Notes: generated by a model not told the origin, from the sequence alone. Counted from the first letter of the stretch, positions 1-8,068 are shown. The stretch is 13,805 nt of DNA from Setomelanomma holmii (GCA_010015745.1 ML978429.1:1-13805), one strand, 5' to 3'. Translations and numbers: made by a program.

Positions 1-239
1 ATTTAAGAAGGCATTTGAGTCGTGTTTTGATGAAAAGTCGATGGATATCGACCTTTCGTTGACCTGGAAAAGTTGATGTTCGGTGTGGTTGTATTGTGTG
101 AAGCTACGAACAGTACATATAGTTGGGGGGCTGTAAGCAGCGCTATTGTAGAGAAGGCAGTCTCACCTCACCCAAGGTGAGGTGCCACTGCGCAGTGAGG
201 CACGAGAGACTCCAAACCGTGACAGAGTTCGTACGAGCT
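1..239. other. left edge, no gene recognised
   Basis: No convincing coding stretch is seen in any frame. The interval may hold the lost 5' part of the Ldi-like gene that becomes recognisable from about 240, but I could not align any of it with confidence. It contains two small inverted repeats: a 9-bp-arm hairpin with a 3-nt loop at 164-184, and a perfect 12-bp palindrome CACTGCGCAGTG at 186-197. Confidence 0.5.
164..197. repeat. adjacent small inverted repeats
   Basis: CACCTCACC (164-172) and GGTGAGGTG (176-184) are perfect inverted arms around a 3-nt loop. They are followed by the self-complementary CACTGCGCAGTG (186-197). I see no loop-and-U-tract terminator form, and in a fungal genome none would be expected. 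The function is unknown. Confidence 0.6.
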
Positions 240-444
240 TGCAGTTTATCAGAGCAATTCCTGTCCAAATTTCCATGGTTATCTCTCCAGGGCGCAGCGA
301 GGATTGATCGAGAAGTCCATGACCAAGAAAGTCATGAAGTATGTCCCTCGATAGTCAGACTTCGTATCCTCAGTTTGGTACTGACAGGGGTACTGTAACT
401 TTTGGAAGTGGGAATTGCTGCTTGAAAAATTTACGCTTGATTGG

Positions 445-501
445 GTAAGTCCGCGCATGAATGTTGGATAGGATATAAGCTGATCTGGTGTCATACTACA
501 T
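445..501 (+). other. probable intron with lost 3' splice site
   Basis: The exon reading ...TLDW ends at 444 and is followed directly by a strong donor GTAAGT. Coding resumes in phase with D-P-I-R at 502 (same frame, 57-bp gap), but the last bases of the gap are CAT rather than CAG/TAG. Read this way, the acceptor AG has been lost. The placement is inferred from frame continuity, and is supported by the strong donor and the typical length. Confidence 0.4.
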
Positions 502-525
502 GATCCGATTCGGGAAGATAACATA

Positions 526-575
526 GTTAGCGCCATCCTGTACGACCTTATGCGATTGATACTGATAACTCACAG
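526..575 (+). other. spliceosomal intron, 50 bp
   Basis: The donor is GTTAGC at 526, a branch-like CTGATAAC lies at 562-569, and the acceptor is CACAG ending at 575. Removing it joins D-N-I (517-525) in frame to MVSGYILL from 576, giving one continuous membrane-like block of the Ldi-like protein. The donor is less common than GTAAG. Confidence 0.6.
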
Positions 576-774
576 ATGGTCTCCGGGTACATCCTCCTTG
601 CCGCGGCGCTCTATCAGATCACAACGCACGACGATCGATACAGTAAGAAGGGCTCGATGGAGTTCGTGATTACAGATAATGCCATATACATGTATGATCT
701 GCCATCGATCGCTGATGCCGTCTTCCGAAATATGGATGAAAACCCATACAATCTTTACCCATGCGGACCGAATC

Positions 775-830
775 GTAAGCGAGATCTCATACCACTCCAG
801 TCGTGCAAGAGAAGTCCTAACAGGATCCAG
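775..830 (+). other. spliceosomal intron, 56 bp
   Basis: The donor is GTAAGC at 775, a branch-like CCTAAC lies near 816-821, and the acceptor is ATCCAG ending at 830. It is a phase-1 intron: the split codon C|GG encodes R. Splicing moves translation from the frame of ...NLYPCGPN to that of VYTLCNLVGISGIVASGK, which continues open to about 1290. This explains why no single unspliced frame spans the region. Confidence 0.75.
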
Positions 831-1384
831 GGGTTTACACTCTGTGCAATCTCGTAGGCATAAGTGGAATAGTCGCTTCAGGCAAGGTCCTGGGCAACAA
901 GTATGGCGATAAGTTGAAGTCTCGTTTCGAAGCTGCCTTGGCCAGCGAATTCTCAAATGCCGATGGAACCATTCTCCCCGTAAGGAGCGAGCTAACTGGA
1001 TTCACCATACCTGGTGTAGCTGGTGCTATTTCTGACGTGGCTCCAAGTGTGTACTGTCGACCTTATCTACCTCATGTTGCACATCGCCACTGGGCAATCA
1101 TGAAGAGGGAGAACTTGCGATGGACTGCGGATGGATATCTCGAGTTGTGCAATCTGATCGGCGCTGATAATATCGACCCTGGCAATTACAAGGCCGGCAA
1201 AGGCTTCGTCTGTGCCGCGATGGCCAGCGTGGCGAGCGAATACGGAGACTATAGAATTCGTGACGAATTGATCAGGCAGGTGGACGAGGAGCGCTTTCAA
1301 GAACAAGTGCCTTTCTGCTATCGGGCAGGCTAGTGCTCTCAGGAGCAGGCTGGGTGCAACTGGCGACTGGACCAAGCTGCTCAC

Positions 1385-1392
1385 AGAAGGAC
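1385..1392. repeat. hAT target site duplication, left copy
   Basis: AGAAGGAC abuts the left TIR and is identical to 4514-4521 abutting the right TIR. Eight bp is the hallmark duplication length of hAT elements. A ninth base (C) also matches, but only this 8-bp placement leaves the two TIRs symmetrical. Confidence 0.93.
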
Positions 1393-1412
1393 CACAGTTG
1401 TCAACAATCAAT
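1393..1412 (+). repeat. hAT left terminal inverted repeat
   Basis: This 20-bp sequence CACAGTTGTCAACAATCAAT is the exact reverse complement of 4494-4513. It is immediately preceded by the 8-bp duplication. Confidence 0.93.
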
Positions 1413-1545
1413 CCGGATTGACGGATTGATTGGACTTGATTGAGACTTGGTACTTCAATCAAGCCAATCCGTCCACTAGTAATTTTGGCGTCAATCCAAT
1501 CTGTAGGGCGAAGATTGATTAGATTTGATTAACAGATTGACTGTT
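1408..1545. repeat. hAT left subterminal GATTGA/TCAATC array
   Basis: About eight copies of the hexamer GATTGA or its complement TCAATC, often within GGATTGATT, lie in roughly 140 bp just inside the left TIR, in both orientations. Clustered subterminal hexamers are known transposase-binding sites in Ac-like hAT elements. That role here is inferred. Confidence 0.7.
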
Positions 1546-1759
1546 TAGTTTGACGAGGATATTGAGTTTGCTAGGGCAGCCGTTTCGCGATAAGTTTCTG
1601 GTGTTGTAGCTAGCTTAGTTAGCACCAAAGCAGCTGCTGCATCCCTCTGATCTCTGTTTCGGCATTATTCAACTAACGCTCTATTTCGACATTTTGAAGC
1701 TATCTAAGCCTACGCGATTGCCTATACAGCAGCGGATTTTTGTGTTTTTTCTGCCTATT

Positions 1760-4330
1760 ATGCTGCCCTCAGTCCGTAAGGCCCCCGCCTGAGCCTCTAA
1801 GCGCGCCGCTGCCGTTGCCCTCAAAGCACTAAGTACCTTAAAGCGATCACGATCTAAAGGCGACACCGCTAGCCAAGCTATCGTTATAGATAGCTCGCAG
1901 CCGCCGCTTTCGTTCCGCCTATCGCCGCGTAAAGCCCTAGCAGCAAGCCAGGCTATTGAGCCGCTGACATTCGAATCAGAGCTACGCGAATCGCAGCTCG
2001 AAGAGGATATCTCCCCGCCGCCCGCTGATGGCAGCAAAGCCGCAACGGTAGCTACAACAGAGGTGGCAGATGAGGTTACAGAGGAGCTGTTTGGTAGTAG
2101 CTTTGCTATAGATCTCGATGGTATTGCCTGGGGGCGTCTGCCTCGCTTTTGCAAGCCAGGTTCTACACCAGGACATAGTCCAAGCTGGATCTTTCGACAT
2201 AGCTACCGCGTCGCTCTGCTAGAAGATCTAAAGCAGATCTGGTTTATATGCTGTTACTGTCATCAGCACAAGATTATTAACAGCGGCGGCGCTGGTGCTT
2301 ACAATGTTAGCGTAGCAACTTCTGCTGCTGCTAAGCACCTTAGGTTAAAGAAGCGCAGTTATAACCTTACTAGGGATGGTGTAAAGCAGCCACTTTAAGG
2401 CAGTAGGCGGACGATTGCGCAGGTTGTCGTCACTAGTGTTAAGGTACCTCAGGACGTTGCGAACAAGCTTGGTACTTTTAATCAACAGCGCTTTCGACTA
2501 GCGGCGGTAACGTAGCTTGTCAATAATAACCACCCCCTCTGCGAGTTCACCTTGCTGTCCTTTCAGGAGATGATAGAGCTCGCTAATCCAGCGGCGGCGG
2601 CGGCTTTATAGGTAAGTCACAACAGTGTTTCTGCTTTTGTAATAAAGTTGTTCAGCGCCCTACAACCATATGTTATTGCAGCGATCGAGGCTGCTAGCAG
2701 TAAGATTCATATTAGCTTTGACGGATAGACAACAAAGGGTGGTAAGCGCAGCTTCTTAGGTATTGTAGCTCACTTTGCTACAGTAGATAGAGACGTTGTT
2801 GACTTGCCTATCGACCTACCGCAGCTTATAGGCGCCCACACTGGTGAGCGACTTGCTGAAGTTGTTACCTTAACGCTCACGAATTACGGTATTACGCTGG
2901 CAAAGCTTGGCTACTTTGTGCTTAATAACGCTAGTAACAATGACACCGCTGTCGCTGCGCTTGCTCGTAGTTTCGACTTTATCCTATCTCACCAGCGCCT
3001 ACGCTGCAGCCCCCATACTCTCAACCTCGTTACCCAGGTGATCATCTTTGGCAGGGACAAAGGCGCGTATGATAACGCTAGCAGTAACCTAGATGACGAG
3101 GAGAAGTTTCTGCAGGAGTGGCGTAAGGATAGGCCGCTCGGTACACTGATCGCTATCATCAATTACATCAAAACACCGCAGCAGTATAATATGTTTAGTA
3201 ACTTCCAAAAGCTCGCTAACGCTAAGCTACCTACAGATCAGCGTCGAATACTAGAGCCTGTAAAGCCAGTTATCACCCGCTAGAACTCGTTCTATTGCGC
3301 CTTTGAGCGAGCCGCTTACCTCTAAGCTGCCTATAACTCCTACGCCAATTATTATATTAAGTTAATATCACAAGCTGACGCGATCGCCCTTGGCCGGAAC
3401 AACAAGCTACCAGATGCGCCGGCATGGATGAGATCAACTGGACTCACTACAGCTGACTGGGCGGTAATTACCGAGTATATCGACCTACTGCGACCTCTTA
3501 AGTACGCTTCTGAGCGTTTCAAAGGCAGCAGCAAGTCAGGCAAGTATGGAGCTATATACGAGGTCATCCCAGTATTTGAATTCTTACTTCGCGAGCTTGA
3601 AACCCGCTGCAACCAGTACGAGCATGTCGATTACAACGCCCACGCAGAAGCTCCTGAAGACCACCTTGCGATTAATCTCTGAGCCGCGTGGCGTAAGGCC
3701 AATGAGTATTACTCTAAGCTTGATGACTCGCCCGCCTACTACGCGGCTGTCTGCCTCCATCCATACTATAAGCACTACTGCAACAACAGCTAGGCTGATA
3801 ACGCTACATAGCTTGATATTAATAATGCTGCTTTTAGGCAGCTTTGGGCTCAGTACAAGCCAACAGCTCCGCCAATTTCTCGCAATCAGCCGCCTTCCTC
3901 AGGCGATATCGACGACGCTATTAACGCGCTCGTGAACCACAATAAGGACAACAGCGAGCTCAACCTAGACGAATACAAGCAGTGGCGCAAGTGCGAACCA
4001 AAGTAGACAAAGGAGCAGCACAACAGCGGCAACGTTATACGATATTGGACAGATCTTGCTCCTAAATACCCCCACCTTAGCCGCCTTGCGATCGATATAT
4101 TGACTATACCAGCCTCTAGTTGTGAGTGCGAGCGCTTGTTTAGCGAGCTGGGTGATCTCCTCAAGCCTCGTTGCTGCAAGATTAGAGCGCAGCTGCTTGC
4201 AGCGCTTCAACTCATACGATCTTGGACGCGGCGAAGCTTCACGATACCAGAGGAGGCAGCCGCAGCGTATACTGACGAGGAAATGGCGAGCAAATACAGG
4301 GTGGACGATTGGGACGAGCCGCCGCGGTAG
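1760..4330 (+). pseudogene. hAT transposase, inactivated by stops
   Basis: A single frame runs from ATG at 1760 to TAG at 4328-4330, about 856 codons, a normal hAT length. The order is a low-complexity N-terminus, a C-x2-C BED-like zinc finger region near codons 160-200 (IWFICCYCHQHK), the first catalytic block read as FDG*TT with TAG at 2726 replacing the usual tryptophan, a second block LNNASNND near 2921-2944, and the C-terminal dimerisation region TIPASSCECERLFSELGDLL (from 4103). Premature stops are at 1790, 2396, 2513, 2609, 2726, 3281, 3323, 3680, 3791, 3809 and 4004. All can be explained by transitions (TGG or CAG to TAG, CAA to TAA, CGA to TGA). The catalytic aspartate of the second block appears changed to asparagine (AAT at 2924-2926). 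No frameshift is needed anywhere, so decay is by point mutation. Confidence 0.9.
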
Positions 4331-4380
4331 ACACAGCAAACATGTCCTTTTCAGGCAACCTAATCTACCAATCCTTAATC

Positions 4381-4440
4381 CCTCAATCAATCCCTAATCA
4401 ATCCGCTCTAAATCCTCCCCTCAAGCAAGCCAATCAATCC
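4381..4440. repeat. hAT right subterminal TCAATC array
   Basis: Four copies of TCAATC (as in CAATCAATCC and ATCAATCC) lie within about 60 bp, matching the hexamer array inside the left TIR. Three tandem CCAAG units follow at 4456-4470. They are probably transposase-binding sites, by analogy with other hAT elements. Confidence 0.65.
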
Positions 4441-4493
4441 TAAGCCTCGCGTCGACCAAGCCAAGCCAAGCCAGAGGCTACGGATTGGCACGA

Positions 4494-4513
4494 ATTGATT
4501 GTTGACAACTGTG
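4494..4513 (-). repeat. hAT right terminal inverted repeat
   Basis: This is the exact 20-bp reverse complement of 1393-1412, ending ...GACAACTGTG. The duplicated AGAAGGAC starts at the next base. Confidence 0.93.
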
Positions 4514-4521
4514 AGAAGGAC
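4514..4521. repeat. hAT target site duplication, right copy
   Basis: AGAAGGAC is identical to 1385-1392. Together they mark the insertion point within the T-E-G-P codons of the Ldi-like gene. Confidence 0.93.
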
Positions 4522-4796
4522 CCCCTGAGCATTGTTTCCGCGCGCCGGTACTGGATGAAGTCCCATTCCCAGAGGCTCTCGTCGGCAAAGCCTACTCGCA
4601 AGACGGAGTATCTGTTGACCTAGTCCTGTACAACGGAAAGCAGCCAGGTTCATTTGAGTTGCGCTTCAAAAACATAAGGCCTGGGAAGACGTACAAATTG
4701 GATAAGCAGACGGAGGTCGCTGACGTTAATGGCGAGGCTCTGTTTTCGCTCACAATTGATGGAAGAACAGCTGTGACTCTTGCTCCCGTAGCCTGA
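4522..4796 (+). pseudogene. Ldi-like protein, 3' part
   Basis: This is the C-terminal part of the host gene displaced by the hAT element. It reads open in the same frame as 1371-1391 (P-E-H-C-F-R, then PVLDEVPFPEALVGKAYS, VSVDLVLYNGKQPGSFELRF, PGKTYKLDKQTEV, DGRTAVTLAPVA) and ends at TGA 4794-4796. The predicted beta-rich tail (alternating hydrophobic residues, FELRFKNI, ALFSLTI) is a plausible C-terminal domain after the alpha-helical barrel. No lesion is evident in this segment. The large distance from the 5' part is due only to the transposon. Confidence 0.75.
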
Positions 4797-5321
4797 TGCA
4801 CACTGACTCAGATTGCTGTCTGTAAATAGTAAACATGGAAGTCGAACTCAGGGCAAGAGGCCTAGCAGCTTGGACTTTTACCCTAACTTTCCTTGATATT
4901 CTGTTCGCTTCAAACTCATACCTATCAGTTTACAAAGAGCACTTACGAAGACTTGCCTACGTCCTGGACTTTTGAAGAAGATGCTGGGACTAGTGAGGCG
5001 GGGCAGTACTTCGTAGGCTAGACTCGGTAGTTTTTGAGAGTCGTAACAAGACTAAGGCCAATTTCATCGGCAAGTGACTCGAAGCTGGTTCGTCCTTGCA
5101 GAGGCAATTGTGCAGCGGCGATGTCGTGCAGGCCGTAGCTCTGAAGTTTGATCGACGAAGTTATGCAGTGACGTCAGCTCGATGTTTTAGTGCGTTCCAA
5201 GCCTCGGCTACGCATTCGAAGCTTCGAAGCTTTGCTTTCGAGCATATTCACAACTCAAAGTTGCAAGCCCGGTGCAAATACATTCTGGACTCCAACATCA
5301 CTTATCCCTTACTTATGTAGC
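4797..5321. other. intergenic, 3' flank of Ldi-like gene and MFS promoter
   Basis: No coding stretch is supported here. The left part should contain the 3' untranslated region of the Ldi-like gene and the right part the promoter of the MFS gene. A perfect 14-bp palindrome lies at 5215-5228. A pyrimidine-rich run ending in TATGTAG just before the MFS ATG could be the 3' end of a 5'-UTR intron, or a start-stop ATG-TAG pair at 5315-5320. No clear TATA box is seen. Confidence 0.5.
5215..5228. promoter_or_regulatory. 14-bp palindrome upstream of MFS gene
   Basis: TTCGAAGCTTCGAA is perfectly self-complementary and ends 93 bp before the MFS start codon. Dimeric fungal regulators bind palindromes of this kind, but no factor is assigned and the match could be chance. 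Confidence 0.3.
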
Positions 5322-6706
5322 ATGGCGTTGCAACAGCGCTCCGTTGCAGCTGAAAGCTCACCCTTACTCGCCGGATACACAATGCCCTGCGAGATTGAGA
5401 ATGGCAGCCAAAAAGGCATCAGAGCCAAGCCAGACATTGCCCTTACGATCAAGATCGCATCAGCGATGGTTTCATTCTCTACTCTGGGCCTCTTCAATTC
5501 ATCTATAGGCGCGGTTCTGCCTCTGATCTCGCAGTATTACAATCTGACAGATTTTCACGTTTCCCTCCTTTTTCTTGCTGGGCCCGCAGGGTACATAATA
5601 GCCGCGCAATGCAGCGATGCCATTCATCATCACTTTGGCCAGCGCGGGATCGCCATCATAGGACCTATCGTCCAGATCATCGCCACGTTCTCGATCGCCT
5701 TGCACCCTTCTTTTAGTTGGGTACTAGTGGCATTTGCATTTCAGGGTCTTGGCACAGGTTTGATCGATGGCAGTTGGTGTGCGTGGGCAGGGAGCATGGA
5801 GAAAGCCAACACTATCTCTGGGCTCCTACATGGAAGCTACAGTATTGGTGGTGCAGCGGGTCCGATTCTCGTCACATTGATAACTAGTAACCACAAGCCT
5901 TGGTACATCTGGTATTACTTTCTGGTAAGCCGCCTGTGATTTTATCGTCTTTCTACGCGCTAACGGAGTGGTCGAAGGCCGTTCAATCCGTGCTCGAGTC
6001 ATTGCTGTTGTTATTCGCATTCAGAAATGAAACAGCTTCTGTATATCGCCAGGGCAAGCAAGTACGACCTGGCGACATCAAAACAGACACTAAAGCCACA
6101 TTCCGTTACCAAGCCACATGGCTATGCGCGGCATACTTCCTCGCATATGTTGGAACAGAAACAGCCATTTCCGGCTGGGTCGTCTCGTTCATGTTGCGAA
6201 ATCGCAATGCCACGCCATACATTGCCAGCCTTATATCGTCGGGTTTCTGGATCGGCATGGCTGTCGGTCGACTTGTGCTAGGCTTTGGCACTGACCGTAT
6301 AGGCGTCAGGCGCGCGACCATCTGGTACTTCTTGTGCGCTGTAGGTCTGCAAGTGCTATTTGTTGCGTTGACAGCACCGATAGTATCAGTTGTCGTCATG
6401 ACCATGCTTGGTCTCGTAATGGGGCCCATGTTTCCCTCTGGCATTGTCGTCTTGACACGGCTACTGCCAAGAGAGCTGCACATAGCCGCAGTGTCGTTTG
6501 TTGCTTCACTTGGCCAGATTGGAGGCGCGTTTCTACCCTTTGCGATAGGTGCAGTAGTTCAGAGCCTGGGTATCGGCGTATTTAGTTACGCTGTTCTCGT
6601 GCAAATCATACTAGCACTCGCAGTCTGGGTCGCTTTCGCCAGGCTACGATTACCAGCCGATGGAACAGGAGAAGTTACCACTGACGACGTGCGGAGAGAG
6701 GACTAG
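5322..6706 (+). CDS. MFS transporter (fucose-permease-like fungal family), one intron
   Basis: This is a membrane transporter of the major facilitator superfamily, expected to move a small solute across the plasma or an organelle membrane; the substrate is unknown. Exon 1 (5322-5924, 201 codons) starts at ATG 5322. Exon 2 (5978-6706) ends at TAG, giving about 443 aa, a usual 12-helix size. A hydrophilic N-terminus of about 45 residues precedes hydrophobic segments starting at IASAMVSFSTLGLFNSSIGA. The loop SDAIHHHFGQRG, between helices 2 and 3, is the motif-A position. HGSYSIGGAAGPIL is a motif-C-like stretch at helix 5. A second motif-A copy, FGTDRIGVRR, sits in the second half, as expected from the internal 6+6 duplication. 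The pattern resembles fungal fucose-permease-like/BSC6-annotated proteins (from memory). No premature stop or frameshift is seen, making it the only apparently intact host gene here. A GTG-led upstream extension to 5190 is open but lacks an ATG. Confidence 0.88.
5925..5977 (+). other. spliceosomal intron of MFS gene, 53 bp
   Basis: The donor is GTAAGC at 5925, a branch-like GCTAAC lies at 5959-5964, and the acceptor is GAAG ending at 5977. It is phase 0, joining ...WYYFL to AVQSVLESLLLLFAF and completing a helix. An alternative acceptor GGAG ending at 5968 is also in frame and would add W-S-K, but it is only 4 nt from the branch, so the longer intron is preferred. Confidence 0.7.
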
Positions 6707-7870
6707 TCGAAGCACCACAATGTCATATAGACCGTTTAAATGTCACTTAGTATCCTTGCCGCACGCCTCACTTTAACTTCAGCATATTTTCTCAATGGCA
6801 GTGCGTAGAAGGCTCCTGCTGGCATTGATCCGGCCGGTCATAGGTTGATGAGGGCAGCTTGGGTCTCTTGGCTTCACTATCACCTTGCGATACGCGCTGT
6901 GAAACGAGGCACACATTCTCACGCAGCACTCAACGTTGCACCTTGTAAAGATGAGGATATGAAGCCGCCAGCCAGCTTTGCATACGAAGAGCTTGAGCAC
7001 CTTCCATCAAAAGATGCACTTTGTGTTGCATCATCACTCGAGCTGTGCTTTCACCAGACGGCGAGCTAGGCACTGCCGCTCAAGAGCACAATGGGGAGAA
7101 CTAGTCGTCCCTTCAAATCGGGAAGCACATCTCAGAACCTACGAAGACTATGCGCACGCCTTCTGGAGAACAACATCGTGGCGACCTTAGCTCTATACCC
7201 TGCACGTCAACATGCATTGTGCTCCTGGCACCATTGTTCTTGGCGATACTTGGTCTCGAAAAGTCACTGAGTCGACTGCATCAACCCTCGTATTCGACAT
7301 TATGGTCAGGGACGCCTGCATATTCAGCCTATACGACAGCCATGCAAATCTGGTCGTACAATTTCTGGGGGGGAAGCACGCAAAACTTTCTCGTGACTCC
7401 CACCCACAATCTCACAACACTCCGTGCGAATTGAGTTGTCTGCCAGACTATGACAAGACTGCGGAGAAGTGAATGCTGTTCAGGAAAGTCCATCCGGCAC
7501 CAAGCCAGCTCAACCACTTCCTTGACTCCGGCATTCCATCCCCCTTCGCAAACTATTTCAATTCTACTTGTGAAGACTAAAGTACAGTGGATCATTCAGA
7601 AGACTCGCATGAGCTCCTCCTGCTTCTCAGAACTTCCTCCTGCGTGCAGTATGGCCTTCCTGCATGGCTGGAAGGTGCTTGGAGTGGCAGGATGCGCTAA
7701 TGCATGCAGTAAACGCTAGTAGGTCACGTGACTCCGATAGTGCGGGGTATCGTGTGTTCAGGTTCCTTGAGCCGTGTGGATTACCTGGGGCTGACCCTCT
7801 ATTGCTGTCATTGCTTGGTCCTGTATACAACACCTGTGAGGCATCTGTAACAGCGTTACAGAAAGTTAGT
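6707..7870. other. anonymous region, no supported gene
   Basis: Short open frames exist (for example 7150-7434 and 7212-7472 on the plus strand), but they overlap one another in different frames, lack recognisable domains and show no matching splice pattern. A 10-bp palindrome GTCACGTGAC containing an E-box core is at 7723-7732, and a hairpin with arms CTGTAAC/GTTACAG is at 7845-7861. CA and TG are not depleted here, unlike the sequence right of 7918. It may contain decayed host or element sequence that I cannot identify. Confidence 0.45.
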
Positions 7871-7915
7871 AGAGTGCGCACTCGCTTGTAATGCGCACTC
7901 GCTTGTAAAACACGT
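7871..7915 (-). repeat. orphan right-end TIR of a pogo-like element
   Basis: Read on the minus strand from 7915 inward, this gives ACGTG, six bases, AAGCGAGT, nine bases, AAGCGAGT. The same spacing is found in the TIRs of the two pogo-like elements at 8069 and 13485. It is flanked outside by TA (7916-7917), the standard target of this superfamily. On the plus strand it appears as a perfect 17-bp tandem repeat (7875-7891 and 7892-7908). No matching left end or transposase was found to its left, so it is a one-ended relic, or a short non-autonomous element with a diverged left end. Confidence 0.7.
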
Positions 7916-7917
7916 TA

Positions 7918-8066
7918 GATATAGATAGTAAAACACGATGTTCTTCTTATACTCGCCTCTAGCTATAAAGTAGAAAGAAGAGTTCTAACATCTTAAGTTA
8001 CAGCTCAAAAATAGCGATGCCTAAGAGGCCTAATACTAACTTTATAGTATGTACGAGAATAACATA
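7918..8066 (+). mobile_element. left fragment of hypermutated retroelement (probable LTR part)
   Basis: This AT-rich segment lies between the orphan TIR and the TA target of the first pogo-like element. It has the same depletion of YCA/TGR trinucleotides as 9955-13484, contains a TATAAAG box, and becomes continuous with 9955 onward if the pogo insertion is removed. It is therefore probably the 5' LTR of the gag-protease element. No LTR boundaries can be drawn, because the 3' LTR is outside the window. Confidence 0.5.
7964..7970 (+). promoter_or_regulatory. possible LTR TATA box
   Basis: TATAAAG lies in the short unmutated-looking run GCTATAAAGTAGAAAGAAG. It sits in the probable 5' LTR on the same strand as the downstream gag frame, as expected for the retroelement promoter. 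In AT-rich DNA such a match is weak evidence. Confidence 0.3.
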
Positions 8067-8068
8067 TA
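8067..8068. repeat. TA target duplication, left, of pogo-like element 1
   Basis: TA directly precedes the TIR start at 8069 and is matched by TA at 9953-9954 after the right TIR. A TA duplication is universal for Tc1/mariner/pogo elements. Confidence 0.75.

Larger units (their letters stand above)
240..1391 (+). pseudogene. Ldi-like (linalool dehydratase/isomerase fold) protein, 5' part, broken
   Basis: This is the 5' portion of a host gene whose pieces read like fungal proteins with the linalool dehydratase/isomerase-type (alpha/alpha barrel) domain; the substrate in fungi is not known to me. Conserved-looking blocks occur in order: KSMTKKVMKYVPR (313-351), NFWKWELLLEKFTLDW (397-444), MVSGYILLAAALYQ from 576, FRNMDENPYNLYPC near 724-765, SELTGFTIPG and RPYLPHVAHRHWAIMKRENL (about 991-1118), and NIDPGNYKAGKGFVCAAMASV (about 1172-1232). 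These blocks lie in different frames. Two introns (526-575, 775-830) join some of them cleanly. Lesions explain the rest: a shift near 300, TAG at 352-354, compensating shifts near 361 and 390, a lost acceptor near 501, and a deletion-type shift at about 1290. The last codons (ending T-E-G at 1383-1391) run straight into the hAT insertion. The start is not identifiable. Family assignment rests on recall of the motif pattern, not on a search. Confidence 0.72.
1393..4513 (+). mobile_element. hAT-family DNA transposon, 3,121 bp, defective
   Basis: This is a complete cut-and-paste element. It has 20-bp perfect TIRs beginning CACAGTTG, a flanking 8-bp duplication AGAAGGAC, arrays of GATTGA/TCAATC motifs just inside both ends, and one transposase reading frame on the plus strand with a C-terminal hAT dimerisation region. 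The transposase has 11 premature stops, so the copy cannot move on its own; its ends look intact, so it might be mobilised in trans. It sits in the Ldi-like gene. Element plus one duplication equals 3,129 bp, a multiple of three, and conceptually removing both restores the host frame. Confidence 0.92.

Noticed and set aside
1681..2154. Minus-strand open frame of 157 codons
   Set aside because: It is antisense to the hAT transposase N-terminus, low in complexity, and has no domain; a shadow of the GC-rich coding strand.
1386..4522. hAT duplication shifted by one base (GAAGGACC)
   Set aside because: It is possible from the 9-base match, but it makes the TIR ends unequal; AGAAGGAC gives symmetric CACAG ends.
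4996..5006. GCGGGG as a CreA-type carbon-repression site upstream of the MFS gene
   Set aside because: A single six-base match to a loose consensus is expected by chance.
5190..5321. Upstream in-frame extension of the MFS protein
   Set aside because: It has no ATG (it would start at GTG), and its sequence is not membrane-like; the ATG at 5322 gives a normal N-terminus.
7150..7472. Overlapping plus-strand frames that might be a small secreted or membrane protein
   Set aside because: No clear signal peptide start, no family resemblance, frames overlap, and there is no splice support.
7723..7760. Possible left end (ACGTG...AGTGCG) for the orphan TIR element
   Set aside because: It lacks AAGCGAGT and the TA flank; the match is too short and needs gaps.
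7875..7908. Tandem 17-mer as a minisatellite or CRISPR-like repeat
   Set aside because: There are only two units, and the layout matches pogo-type TIRs next to TA; a eukaryotic context excludes CRISPR.
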